Positions 35,677-45,312 of a stretch of 64,000 nt of DNA are shown piece by piece; positions within the stretch are counted from its first letter, which is position 1; every line of letters starts with the position of its first letter. The DNA lies in assembly GCF_937951745.1 (NCBI RefSeq), contig NZ_CALFBQ010000071.1:19046-83045 (forward strand). The letters run 5' to 3'. This DNA comes from an uncultured Chloroflexus sp. GTDB lineage: Bacteria; Chloroflexota; Chloroflexia; Chloroflexales; Chloroflexaceae. A program made the translations under genes and the position numbers. The notes beneath the pieces are model-generated. The model was not told where the DNA came from and searched no databases. It saw only the letters and a program-made list of their open reading frames with translations.

Positions 35677-36327
35677 ATGTACGCCGTCGCGACTCCTCCA
35701 ATTGGCGTGCCTGCCGATAATGTAGTGATTCGACCGGCCCGCCTGAGTGATATTGAAGCAATCGTCGCCCTCCACCGCGAAGCTTTTGCTGACACGTTCG
35801 GCGCAGCGTTTGGCCCACGCGATCGGGAACGTGGCGCGCAAGCGTTGGCAACCGGCTGGCGGCGGCAAGGGCCAGCGGCGTTGCGCGGCATGCTGGTAGC
35901 AGAGTACGCTAGCCAACTCATCGGCACGACCAGCTTGCGCACCCGTGATATGATCGGCGATGGCGGGGGGGTTGCCGAGGCGGCTTTTTTTGAGATATTA
36001 GGCGTCTGGGGGGCGTTGCGTTCCCTCTTTGCCCTTTCGCTGCTCGATCATCAGATCGAACGTGGTGAAGGGTTTATCGCCGATGTCGCCGTTGCCCCAG
36101 AATGGCGGCGACGCGGCATTGCACGCGCACTGCTGCAACGTGCCGAAAACGATGCTCGCGCCCTCGCCCTCGCCTATCTAGGGTTGTACGTGCGCGAGAG
36201 CAATCACGGCGCCCGCGCGCTCTATGAGCGGCTTGGCTTTCGGCCACTGTATATCCGCCGCTCCCTGTTCGCCCGGTTGTTCTTCGGTCAGGACGGTTGG
36301 ATCTATATGCGAAAGGATCTGGCCTGA
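35677..36327 (+). CDS. GNAT-family N-acetyltransferase
   Basis: VAVAPEWRRRGIARALLQRAENDARALALAYLGLYVRESNHGARALYERLGF. Confidence 0.88.
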   Translation: MYAVATPPIGVPADNVVIRPARLSDIEAIVALHREAFADTFGAAFGPRDRERGAQALATGWRRQGPAALRGMLVAEYASQLIGTTSLRTRDMIGDGGGVAEAAFFEILGVWGALRSLFALSLLDHQIERGEGFIADVAVAPEWRRRGIARALLQRAENDARALALAYLGLYVRESNHGARALYERLGFRPLYIRRSLFARLFFGQDGWIYMRKDLA

Positions 36328-36371
36328 TCGAGAGGAGATACAGCTTGAAGATCAATGAAGAGGGGAAGACA

Positions 36372-37637
36372 ATGACGTCTCACCAGATCAACCCGTTTTA
36401 CGTCGCGCAACAGCAGTTCGATCAGGCTGCCGATATGTTGCACCTGCCCGATGATGTGCGGGCGATTCTGCGCGTGCCCCAACGCGAATTGACGGTCAAT
36501 TTTCCAGTCCAGATGGACGACGGCTCGACCCGCGTCTTTACCGGTTATCGGGTGCAGCACAATCTCAGCCGGGGGCCGGTAAAAGGCGGCATCCGTTATC
36601 ATCCTAGCGTTGACATTGATGAAGTGCGCGCGCTGGCGATGTGGATGACATGGAAGTGTGCGCTGGTCAATATTCCCTACGGCGGCGCGAAGGGTGGTGT
36701 GATCGTCGATCCCAAGCAGCTCTCGCCGGGTGAGCTTGAACGGCTGACGAGGCGCTTCGCCACCGAAATTAGCATCCTGCTTGGCCCCGAAAAGGATATT
36801 CCGGCGCCCGATGTCGGCACAAATGCCCAGACCATGGCGTGGATTATGGATACGATCTCGATGCACCGCGGCTATACGGTGCCGGCGGTGATCACCGGTA
36901 AACCGGTGAATGTCGGTGGATCGCTGGGCCGCGTCGAGGCGACCGGACGCGGGGTGATGCTGATGGTGCGCGAGATGGTGCGCAAGCTCAATTGGCCGCT
37001 GGCGGGGTTGCGCGTCGTCGTGCAAGGGTTCGGCAATGTCGGCAGCACGGCGGCGTATCTGCTCCATCAGCTCGGTTGCACGATCATTGGTGTGGCTGAT
37101 GCGTCAGGCGGCTATTACTGCGCACATGGGCTTGATATTCCGGCTATGCGTGCCTACGTTGACCGCCATCCGTTCCACTTGCTGGAAGGCTACAATGCAC
37201 CCGGTGTTGAACGGATCAGCGGCAGTGAGTTGTTGGAACTTCAATGTGATGTCTTGATCCCGGCAGCGTTGGAAAATCAGCTCACTGGCGCGAACGCAGA
37301 ACACATCCGCGCCAAGCTGATTGTCGAAGGCGCCAACGGGCCAACCACACCGGAAGCGGATGCGATTCTGGGTGAACGCGGCATTATCATCGTGCCTGAT
37401 ATTCTGGCCAACGCCGGCGGTGTGATCGTCTCGTACTTTGAATGGGTGCAGGGCCTGCAAGAGTTTTTCTGGGACGAACAAGACATCAACGAGAAGCTGG
37501 AACGAATTATCGTCGGCGCCTTCCAGCAGGTGACAACTATGGCCGAACAGCGCCGGATCCCGCTGCGCCTTGCAGCCTATCTGCTTGCTGTGCAGCGAGT
37601 GGCCGATGCGAATATGACCCGTGGGGTGTATCCGTGA
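36372..37637 (+). CDS. gdhA: Glu/Leu/Phe/Val dehydrogenase
   Basis: GYRVQHNLSRGPVKGGIRYHPSVDIDEVRALAMWMTWKCALVNIPYGGAKGGV; VQGFGNVGSTAAYLL. Confidence 0.93.
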   Translation: MTSHQINPFYVAQQQFDQAADMLHLPDDVRAILRVPQRELTVNFPVQMDDGSTRVFTGYRVQHNLSRGPVKGGIRYHPSVDIDEVRALAMWMTWKCALVNIPYGGAKGGVIVDPKQLSPGELERLTRRFATEISILLGPEKDIPAPDVGTNAQTMAWIMDTISMHRGYTVPAVITGKPVNVGGSLGRVEATGRGVMLMVREMVRKLNWPLAGLRVVVQGFGNVGSTAAYLLHQLGCTIIGVADASGGYYCAHGLDIPAMRAYVDRHPFHLLEGYNAPGVERISGSELLELQCDVLIPAALENQLTGANAEHIRAKLIVEGANGPTTPEADAILGERGIIIVPDILANAGGVIVSYFEWVQGLQEFFWDEQDINEKLERIIVGAFQQVTTMAEQRRIPLRLAAYLLAVQRVADANMTRGVYP

Positions 37638-37744
37638 TGAATGCTAAGCCGCTACAATGTTAAGCAAAGACCGGCTGGCGCGTAAGGTTGTTGCCAACGC
37701 CGCTGAACATCGTGGCGGTTTGTGCTGATTGCGCAGGAGACCGT

Positions 37745-38113
37745 ATGCAGATTGTGGTCGTTGAGGATAATCCACTGATGCAACAATTGTTTGCGATCTT
37801 CCTGCGCGGGCAGGGCTTTGAGGTAACGGTCGCCGCCACCGGTGCGGCCGCATTGGCCGCGCCGGTCTCATCACCAGCCCTTTTTCTCATCGATCTGCGC
37901 TTGCCCGATTGTGATGGGGTTGATCTCTTGCACCAATTGCGCACCCACCCTGAGCTGCGCCACTGTCCGGCCATTGCGCTTAGCGGCCTTGGCGAAAGCG
38001 ATCGGCGCACGGCGCTCGCTGCCGGTTTCGATCGCTTTCTCACCAAACCGACCGATCTCGATGAATTGATCCTGACGATTACCGAGTTGTTGGGCGGCGC
38101 GCCAGATCGTTAG
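37745..38113 (+). CDS. Stand-alone response regulator receiver domain
   Basis: MQIVVVEDNPLMQQLFAIFLRGQGF...LFLIDLRLPDCDGVDLLHQL...IALSG...LTKPTD. Confidence 0.85.
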   Translation: MQIVVVEDNPLMQQLFAIFLRGQGFEVTVAATGAAALAAPVSSPALFLIDLRLPDCDGVDLLHQLRTHPELRHCPAIALSGLGESDRRTALAAGFDRFLTKPTDLDELILTITELLGGAPDR

Positions 38114-38133
38114 GCTGCGCCGCAGTAGGAGTG

Positions 38134-38823
38134 ATGATGAAGCGGTTAGTGTTGTGGGATGTTGATGGCACCTTGCTCTCGACCGACGGGATCGCCGCTA
38201 ACGCGATGCGCACCGCGCTGCGGCAGTTGGTTGGGCCAGAGGTTCGGATCGAGCGCACCTCGTATGCTGGCAAGACCGATTGGCAAATTGTGCGCGATAG
38301 TCTGCCTTCGTTGGATGAAGCAACTATTCAAGCCCGGTTGCGCGAGTTTATCGCTCTGTACGTCGCCGAACTCACCGCGCAACGCGAGGCGCTGATCGCG
38401 CGTTCGACCGTCTTTGCCGGCGTGATGGCCGCATTAAGCGCGCTGACCGACTATGCGTACCAAGCCCCGCTCACCGGCAATGTCGCCGCCGCGGCCCGGA
38501 TCAAACTCGAATGCACCGGTCTGTTACCGTGGCTCGATGTCGAAGCCGGCGCGTATGGCGATGACCACTTCGACCGGCTGGCCTTACCGCCCATTGCAGC
38601 CCGCCGCGCCGAATCCCGTTATCGACGCGCTTTTACCCCCGCTGAAGTAGTGATTATCGGCGATACGCCGCGCGACATCGCCTGCGGCAAAGCTTTCGGC
38701 GCGCGCACGGTCGCTGTTGCCACCGGCCCCTTCTCGTTGGCCGAATTGGCCGATCACCGTCCTGATTCGCTCTTGCCCGATCTGAGCAATACTGATGCTG
38801 TGCTGGCGGCAGTGTTGGGCTAA
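38134..38823 (+). CDS. HAD-superfamily hydrolase (phosphoglycolate phosphatase-like)
   Basis: LVLWDVDGTLLSTDGIAANAM, VIIGDTPRDIACGKAFGARTVAVATG. Confidence 0.85.
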   Translation: MMKRLVLWDVDGTLLSTDGIAANAMRTALRQLVGPEVRIERTSYAGKTDWQIVRDSLPSLDEATIQARLREFIALYVAELTAQREALIARSTVFAGVMAALSALTDYAYQAPLTGNVAAAARIKLECTGLLPWLDVEAGAYGDDHFDRLALPPIAARRAESRYRRAFTPAEVVIIGDTPRDIACGKAFGARTVAVATGPFSLAELADHRPDSLLPDLSNTDAVLAAVLG

Positions 38824-38908
38824 GTGTATAGCGTTTGCGGCCAAAAACGAAGGGAGGGCGTTAATAGCAAACGTGCCCTCCCCTTCGCTGCGGACCGGCA
38901 ATCACACC

Positions 38909-39166
38909 TTACAATGCGCGCGGCCCGCCATGGAGTTCCTCAACCAAATGCGCGCGCGCCTCAACCGTGGCCATCTGCGCCGAAGCGTAAATTGAAGCGG
39001 CGCGCATAATCTCCTTCGCCTGCTCTGCTGGCATGGCACGCACTTGCTCGAGCGTAAGCCCTTGGCTGCGCAAATACTCCTGAATGTAGGCTTGCTCGAG
39101 GTGTTCATAGCTTTCACGAGCACCGGTATCGGTCAATTCAGGATCTGTAGGGGGCGTCGTTGCCAT
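38909..39166 (-). CDS. Small hypothetical protein (85 aa)
   Basis: MATTPPTDPELTDTGARESYEHLEQAYIQEYLRSQGLTLEQVRAMPAEQAKEIMRAASIYASAQMATVEARAHLVEELHGGPRAL; GGAGG upstream of ATG. Confidence 0.65.
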   Translation of the reverse strand: MATTPPTDPELTDTGARESYEHLEQAYIQEYLRSQGLTLEQVRAMPAEQAKEIMRAASIYASAQMATVEARAHLVEELHGGPRAL

Positions 39167-39306
39167 AGCGCACCTCCTCGGTGTGGGTTGACGCTTTTAC
39201 TATAACATACCGGTGCGCTTCGTTTAGAAAAAAGTTCACAACTATCTGTAAAGTAAGGGTGGGTTGGTAACGGCAGGTTTGCAACCCACCGCTACTGGCG
39301 ACCTAC

Positions 39307-40266
39307 CTATGACGCCGTGGCGGTTGCAGTCGCCTTGGCGCGGGCATGCTCTTGCTCGGCAAGGTACCACGTCGCTTCCATTGCAGCGCGGCAACCATCA
39401 CCGGCAGCGGTGATTGCCTGCCGGTAAACGTGATCGGCCACGTCGCCGGCGGCAAAAATGCCGGGGATATTGGTGCGGGTACGCCCGTCGGTCACAATAT
39501 ACCCGCCCTCATCGAGATCAAGGATACCGCGGAACAGCTCGGTGTTCGGCACGTGGCCGATGTACGGGAAGACACCATCAACCGGCAGCTCGCTGATCTC
39601 GCCGGTTTGCAGGTTGCGCAGCGTCACCGACTCGACCTTGTCGTTGCCGTTGATCGCCACGACCACCGAATTCCAAATGAAGCGCACCTTGGGGTTGCTG
39701 AAAGCGCGCTCTTGCAAGATCGGATCGGCGCGCAAGCTGTCGCGACGATGCACGATGAATAACTCATCAACGTAGCGGGTGAGGAACAGACCCTCATCGA
39801 GCGCACTGTTGCCGCCGCCAACAACTACCACCTTCTTGCCGCGGAAGAAGAAGCCGTCACAAGTGGCGCAATAGCTGACGCCACGATTAGCCAGCTCTTC
39901 CTCGCCGGGCACACCCAGCTTGCGCGGCGACGCGCCGGTACTGACGATGATCGTATCGGACGTGATGGTCTGGCCGCTGTCGGTATGAATCACGAAGGGA
40001 CGTTGATCAACCTCAACCTTCGTTACCATCGTTTCCAGATACTGAGCGCCGAAACGGGCAGCTTGCTTCTCCATCGCCTCGGCTAGCTCAAAGCCGCCAA
40101 TGCCTTCGGGAAAGCCGGGGTAGTTCTCTACTTCGCTCGTGGTCGCAATCAGACCACCGGGTTGCATCCCGCGAATCACCAGCGGCTCGAGGTTGGCGCG
40201 CGCTGCGTAGAGGGCAGCCGTCAGACCGGCTGGACCCGAACCGATGATAACAACTTTGTGATGCAT
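39307..40266 (-). CDS. trxB: Thioredoxin reductase
   Basis: HHKVVIIGSGPAGLTAALYAARANLEPLVI, CATCDGFF redox motif, GGGNSALDEGLFLT. Confidence 0.95.
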   Translation of the reverse strand: MHHKVVIIGSGPAGLTAALYAARANLEPLVIRGMQPGGLIATTSEVENYPGFPEGIGGFELAEAMEKQAARFGAQYLETMVTKVEVDQRPFVIHTDSGQTITSDTIIVSTGASPRKLGVPGEEELANRGVSYCATCDGFFFRGKKVVVVGGGNSALDEGLFLTRYVDELFIVHRRDSLRADPILQERAFSNPKVRFIWNSVVVAINGNDKVESVTLRNLQTGEISELPVDGVFPYIGHVPNTELFRGILDLDEGGYIVTDGRTRTNIPGIFAAGDVADHVYRQAITAAGDGCRAAMEATWYLAEQEHARAKATATATAS

Positions 40267-40348
40267 AATGAATAATCTCCTCGCCTTTGCGTAATGACAC
40301 ACAGATCAAACTAGCGGCGCGACCAGCAGCGCGTCGCTCACAACAGGG

Positions 40349-40403
40349 AGTATACCATGCTGTGGTATCGTTTGTCTGTAATCTAGATTACCCCCCGGGG
40401 GTA
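40349..40403 (-). promoter_or_regulatory. trxB promoter region with three dyads
   Basis: Minus-strand TATACT (40349-40354) and CAGACA (40373-40378), 18-bp spacer; dyads ataccatgctgtggtat, gtaatctagattac, taccccccgggggta. Confidence 0.6.
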
Positions 40404-40565
40404 TGGGGGTAGTAGAATAGGATACAGATGAACTCGGCGCTCACGGATTAGCACGGCTGCCCGATCCATGTTCATCCATCACATGAGCATCCTAATCCCA
40501 CCGATCACGGCCTCACACGGGCACCATAGATGGTCACGGTTGCCTACTCCGTGTCACTTTCACCT

Positions 40566-41744
40566 TTATCCATCACCTTCACCCTTCCGCGGCACCCAAT
40601 GCACCTGCACGCCGGGCACCGCCGACGGCGGCGCGGTGCCGCAATAGATCCAGACTACCCGGAAACCCAATTCCCGCAAGCGCAAGAGCGTCGCGCGGAT
40701 CGGCTCAGCGGCCACAGCGCCGATCAACCCAATCGTCGCGCCGGGATGAAGTTCGGGTGTAATCAAGCGCAACAAACGCGCGCCGGGCAACACCGAGTAG
40801 GCCGTCAACCGGGCCAGCGTTTCCATGATTTGGCTCAGTTGGTTAGGGCTGCGCCCGGGTGGCAGTCGGACGAGATGTTCATCGGCGGGGGGCGCACCGT
40901 TGGCGTAGAGACCAACCGCATGACCGGCGGCAAGGCTGCTACGGGCCAGCGTTGCCGTCACACTAATCAGATGCTCCACCAGTTCGGGATCGATGCCTTG
41001 AAAATAGAACTCGAAGGTGTCGAGATCAAGCACGAGGGCCAGCGTATGCGATGTTGTCGGCTCGTAGACACGGGTCTGCAACGTGCCGGTTCGCGCCGTC
41101 GCCACCCAATGCACATCTTTGAGCGGATCAGAGGGCGCGTAGTCGCGCACGCCAACCACTCGCAGCGGGTCGCGCAACAACGCCGGCGCACGCATCAATC
41201 CCAGCGGGTCACGGGCCGGTAGGCCAAGTTCGGCCAGCGTCAGCAGGCGCGGATAGACGAGGAGGGTCGCATCGGCAGGAAAGGTCGCGTCGCTGCGATA
41301 AAGCCCAAATGGATCACCACTCTGGGCTTGGGCCGGCCCCAAGTGAAACGCGCCACGCCGCTCGCACCGCAGCCGGTAGCGCCAGATCACCCGTTCGTAC
41401 CAGCGTAATCCGGTACTGCGACGAAGCAGGCTGGTCTGGCGGCTGCCGCTGAAGATGACCGGAGCATCAAGTGCGCGCAAACCGTTGGGAATAGCGTCGA
41501 AGATTTGGATCTGGGCTAGCGGTAACGGTTTACGGTTCGTGATCGTAATGGTCAGTGTCACCTCATCGCCGGGAAAGGCGCGGGTCTGGCTCAGCTCACG
41601 GCGATATTCGACCCGGCGCAATGCCCACCGCTGCCAAAGGCGGGCCGCGCCAAGACTGGTTAACAAGGTGACGGCCAGCAACGCCAAGGCTGCTTGGCGC
41701 GCGAGCAAGGCAAGGATCAGAATGGCGAAGAGAGCAGGGATCAT
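40566..41744 (-). CDS. DUF58-family protein
   Basis: N-terminal TM pair; DPLRVVGVRDYAPSDPLKDVHWVATARTGTLQTRVYEPTTSHTLALVLDLD. Confidence 0.85.
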   Translation of the reverse strand: MIPALFAILILALLARQAALALLAVTLLTSLGAARLWQRWALRRVEYRRELSQTRAFPGDEVTLTITITNRKPLPLAQIQIFDAIPNGLRALDAPVIFSGSRQTSLLRRSTGLRWYERVIWRYRLRCERRGAFHLGPAQAQSGDPFGLYRSDATFPADATLLVYPRLLTLAELGLPARDPLGLMRAPALLRDPLRVVGVRDYAPSDPLKDVHWVATARTGTLQTRVYEPTTSHTLALVLDLDTFEFYFQGIDPELVEHLISVTATLARSSLAAGHAVGLYANGAPPADEHLVRLPPGRSPNQLSQIMETLARLTAYSVLPGARLLRLITPELHPGATIGLIGAVAAEPIRATLLRLRELGFRVVWIYCGTAPPSAVPGVQVHWVPRKGEGDG

Positions 41745-41916
41745 GGTGCAACAACGTTCTTGCGCGGTTACGCAGCGAGAAAACAGGACACGGGGCGACG
41801 GATGAGCCCAGATCAGGCCAAAGGAGGCAGACCAGTGTCCTATCTTCACTCCCAAACCTTGCGCATCCGTTTTATCCGTGTGTATCCGTGTCCCATTCCA
41901 AAACTGGGATCATCCA

Positions 41917-43479
41917 TCACTCTCCCGGCAGACGGCGCCGGCTGAGCGGCAAGGTAAAGAAGAAGCGCGAACCGCGCCCGACTTGGCTTTCGACCCAGAT
42001 CCGGCCACCGTGGGCCTCGACAATAGCGCGGGTAATAAAGAGACCCAACCCGCTGCCCGGCTGATCGCGGCGCAGACGGGTATCAACACGGTAAAACCGC
42101 TCGAAGATCAACTCCTGCTCTTCGGGGGGAATCCCGATCCCCTGATCAGCGACATAGACAATCGCCATCTCGCCCTCAGCGCGAGCACCGATCCGGATCG
42201 TGCCGCCGTTGGGGCTATATTTGACCGCATTCTCGATCAAATTGGTGAACACTTGCCGCAGTCGCTCGTAATCGGCATACACCGGCGGCAGATCGTCCGA
42301 CACCCGGATCTCAAACTCAATCCGTCCGTCGACCTGCGCGGCAAAGCGGCGCACTACCTCTTCGACCAGCAGGCGCAACGACACATCACTCCGTTCGAGG
42401 CGCAACCCACCGGCGGCAATCCGCGACACATCGAGCAAATCTTGAATTTGGCGGGCGAGCCGGTCAGCTTCTTCGCCAATCACTTGCAACGCCTCGCGGT
42501 ACTGTTCAATCGTAAACTGGCCATCGGGGCGCAGCATCGTTTCTGCAAAGCCCTTGATAATACTCACCGGCGTGCGCAACTCGTGCGAAATCACCGATAT
42601 AAAGGTATTCTGGCGCTCTTCCTCAACCTTCTGGGCCGTAATATCGCGCACATTCGCGATCGCGCTAAGCAAATGGCCATGGGCGCCGCGCTGCGGGGCA
42701 TAGCGGTTTTGAATAAACAGTTCGCGCCCATCGCGCGTAGTGATCCGGCCCTCGACCACAGGGTTCGTAAGTTCGGGATAGCGTTGCAACGGGCACTCAT
42801 TGAGACAAATATTCACCCCTTGCGCATTGCGAATAGCGAGCACCTCGGCGCAGGGGCGACCAATCGCCTCTTCGCGTGACCAACCAGTCAATTGTTCCAT
42901 CGTATGGTTAAAGGTGGTGATCCGCCAGCGGCCATCGATAATCATCACCCCATCGGCAGACTGCTCGATCAACGCATTGAGATGCTGCTTTTCACGCAAC
43001 ACACTCTGGAAAAGGCGAGCATTGCCGACCGCAATCGCCGCTTGATCGGCGAAATCCTGCAATATCTGGCGATCATCAGCCGAAAACGCAACATTGAGCG
43101 CGGCGCGAAAGACATAAATCACGCCCAGCGGCGTCTCGCGCACTGTGAGCGGCAGCGCGATCATTTGGCGGAGGGGAATGCCGGTGTCGAGCGAGATTTC
43201 GCGTAACGTTTGCGGGCCGAAGCGACTAAGGTCAGCGATTGGGATGCGTAGCAAGGGGGTGAACGCCGGCCAATTCTCGCGCGGCAGGTGCGCGGAAGCC
43301 CGAATGCGCAGTATCCCATCTTCGTCGTCGAACAGAGCAATAAAACCGAGCGTACCGGCAAGCAGCTCGACAGCGTAGGTGATGACCAGATTGAGCACGC
43401 TGCCCAAATCGAGCTGGGCCGTTAGGGCACGGCTAATCTGCAACAAATATTCGTGTTGGCGCAGGCGGAGATCAGTCAT
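41917..43479 (-). CDS. Histidine kinase with GAF and PAS domains
   Basis: FISVISHELRTPVSIIKGFAETML, GSGLGLFITRAIVEAHGGRIWVES; start taken as MTDLRLRQHEYLL. Confidence 0.88.
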   Translation of the reverse strand: MTDLRLRQHEYLLQISRALTAQLDLGSVLNLVITYAVELLAGTLGFIALFDDEDGILRIRASAHLPRENWPAFTPLLRIPIADLSRFGPQTLREISLDTGIPLRQMIALPLTVRETPLGVIYVFRAALNVAFSADDRQILQDFADQAAIAVGNARLFQSVLREKQHLNALIEQSADGVMIIDGRWRITTFNHTMEQLTGWSREEAIGRPCAEVLAIRNAQGVNICLNECPLQRYPELTNPVVEGRITTRDGRELFIQNRYAPQRGAHGHLLSAIANVRDITAQKVEEERQNTFISVISHELRTPVSIIKGFAETMLRPDGQFTIEQYREALQVIGEEADRLARQIQDLLDVSRIAAGGLRLERSDVSLRLLVEEVVRRFAAQVDGRIEFEIRVSDDLPPVYADYERLRQVFTNLIENAVKYSPNGGTIRIGARAEGEMAIVYVADQGIGIPPEEQELIFERFYRVDTRLRRDQPGSGLGLFITRAIVEAHGGRIWVESQVGRGSRFFFTLPLSRRRLPGE

Positions 43480-43527
43480 CGTTGGGTATTGTACCACAGC
43501 CGGCATGGGCCGGGGCCATCATCGCCC

Positions 43528-43545
43528 AGTGTAAACTTTTACACT
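43528..43545. promoter_or_regulatory. Perfect 8-2-8 dyad upstream of the histidine kinase
   Basis: agtgtaaa ct tttacact. Confidence 0.5.
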
Positions 43546-43703
43546 CATCAGCATGCATGTTCGTGCTAGCTGTCAAGGATTACTAAGGATCAAGCAAGCG
43601 CAGATTGCCGCGACCATAGCAGCGAGCTTGATCTCATGCGCTATCTTAACGACAAGGCTATGCGGGCGGAGCAAGATAACATTGTTACTATTTACACACC
43701 GAC

Positions 43704-43732
43704 TCGACAATCTCAGTTATGCATGATATGAT
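43704..43732 (+). promoter_or_regulatory. Putative sigma70 promoter of the HTH/roadblock/GTPase module
   Basis: TCGACA (43704-43709), 17-bp spacer, TATGAT (43727-43732). Confidence 0.5.
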
Positions 43733-43760
43733 GATAAAAAATTACACCCCAGCACGCAAA

Positions 43761-43915
43761 CTTGGTTTCGCACCCAGTTCGTTGATGGCACGAACAACAC
43801 CAAGCGATCGGGCAGCGCAGTAAGCGACTACCTACCCCATCGCCACAGCAACAGTGCAACTCGTGCCAAGCTGAGCAAGATCCGGTGGCGATGCCGCGAA
43901 ACGGGCGCCATCGCC
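43761..43915 (+). ncRNA. Structured leader RNA candidate upstream of the GTPase/roadblock module
   Basis: Nested hairpin CTTGGT/ACCAAG enclosing GTTCGT/ACGAAC (43761-43804), plus GGCGATG (43887-43893) that can pair with CATCGCC at either 43838-43844 or 43909-43915. Confidence 0.35.
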
Positions 43916-43934
43916 TAGCACGAGGAGAGGCGGC

Positions 43935-44225
43935 ATGAAGTTGGACCTGAGCGGCAAGCGCGCACAAAAGCTGATTCGCGAACACAATCTCACCCCCGAG
44001 GAGATCCAGCAGATTGTGGCGGCTGCCCGGATCAACCTCGCCACCTTTGACCCCGGCTACCGGGCGAATGTGACCCAGATCGCCGACGAATTGCGCAAGA
44101 GCCGCCCAACCATTTACGGCTGGGCCGATCGGGCGCTGGCCGCAACCATCGACTCGTTGCGCAACATTCGCACTGGCCGGCCTCCCAAAGATCGCGAGCG
44201 CTCCAGCCCGCTCAGCGAGGCGTAG
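43935..44225 (+). CDS. Small helix-turn-helix-like protein (96 aa)
   Basis: MKLDLSGKRAQKLIREHNLTPEEIQQIVAAARINLATFDPGYRANVTQIADELRKSRPTIYGWADRAL. Confidence 0.7.
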   Translation: MKLDLSGKRAQKLIREHNLTPEEIQQIVAAARINLATFDPGYRANVTQIADELRKSRPTIYGWADRALAATIDSLRNIRTGRPPKDRERSSPLSEA

Positions 44226-44313
44226 GGCACTTTGGAAATGGCATGGTTCCACGACAGTGTATAATAGGGATTGATGCGCAGAGGGGGGAATCCCGGCGCG
44301 AGAGTGAGGCAGC

Positions 44314-44679
44314 ATGAGCAGTGGGCTGAAAGAGCTTCTCACCCGGTTCCGGGCGGTCGAGAGCGTAGAAGCAGCCGCCGTGGTCGCTACCGATGGGTTA
44401 CTGATTGAAAGCGTGGCCCGCCCCGGCGTCGATATCGATGCCGTGGGCGCAGTGGCCTCCAACGGGTTAGCGATGGCTGATGCATTGGGGCGTGAAGTAG
44501 CCAAAGGCAGCACCGTGCAGGCGGTGTTGGAATACGATGACGGGTTGGTCTTGATCGAGCCGATCAGCGATGATGCAATGCTCTTGTTACTCACCAACTC
44601 GCGCGATGATCTTGGCTTGCTCCGGTTTCTCGCCGCCAAACATCGCGACGAGATGATCGATGCGCTGAGCGCAATCTGA
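44314..44679 (+). CDS. Roadblock/LC7-domain protein (MglB-like)
   Basis: LLTRFRAVESVEAAAVVATDGLLIESVARPGVDIDAVGAVASNGLAMADALGREVAKG. Confidence 0.85.
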   Translation: MSSGLKELLTRFRAVESVEAAAVVATDGLLIESVARPGVDIDAVGAVASNGLAMADALGREVAKGSTVQAVLEYDDGLVLIEPISDDAMLLLLTNSRDDLGLLRFLAAKHRDEMIDALSAI

Positions 44680-44751
44680 CAACGGGTATGCTATAATTTT
44701 GAAAAGCGACGCATCGACTCTCGCCATTCTCAGACGTGAAGGTAGGCTGCG

Positions 44752-45246
44752 ATGGATCCTCAGTTGACTAGTATCATCGTGCCCTCAGAAGAGATCGCTC
44801 AGATTGAAGAGTGTCTTGCCCGTTTGGTGGAAGACACCGGCAGCGATTACGCCCTTTTGCTCGACAAAAGCGGCCAAGTCATCTCTTCAAAGGGCGATGG
44901 CGACCGGCAAGACATTACTGCGCTCGGCGCATTGATAGCCGGCGTGTTTGCTTCCTCGCGCGAAGTTGCCAAACTGCTGCGCGAACGCGATTTTCGCGCC
45001 TCGTTCCAACAAGGCGTGCGTGAAAACATCTTTATCGCCCTGATCGAAGAGCAGTGGATTCTGTGCATCATCTTTAATAAAGGGACGCATATTGGCTTGG
45101 TGAAGGTCTTGACCAAGAAGGCGACCGATGAGTTGGCCGCCGTGCTCGAGCGGGTGCGCCAGCAGCACAAAGCCCGCGATGAAGTGCTTGGCTCGGCATT
45201 CCGCACGTCAATGGAAGACACAATCGATCTGCTGTTCCGCGATTAG
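44752..45246 (+). CDS. Second roadblock/LC7-domain protein
   Basis: CLARLVEDTGSDYALLLDKSGQVISSKGDGDRQDITALGALIAGVFASSREVAKLL. Confidence 0.85.
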   Translation: MDPQLTSIIVPSEEIAQIEECLARLVEDTGSDYALLLDKSGQVISSKGDGDRQDITALGALIAGVFASSREVAKLLRERDFRASFQQGVRENIFIALIEEQWILCIIFNKGTHIGLVKVLTKKATDELAAVLERVRQQHKARDEVLGSAFRTSMEDTIDLLFRD

Positions 45247-45312
45247 CCGCGCTCATGCCCTGCCGATTGGCCGTGTCGGCGCTCGCGTTCGACCGGCTAC
45301 GCGAGAGAATGT

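Noticed and set aside
40389-40403. Firm assignment of TACCCCCCGGGGGTA as a CsoR copper operator
   Set aside because: Only a resemblance; no copper resistance or CsoR gene in the window, so kept as a hypothesis within the trxB finding
43713-44639. 308-aa minus ORF opposite the HTH/roadblock genes
   Set aside because: Opposite to clear roadblock and HTH genes; Ser/Ala-rich shadow translation
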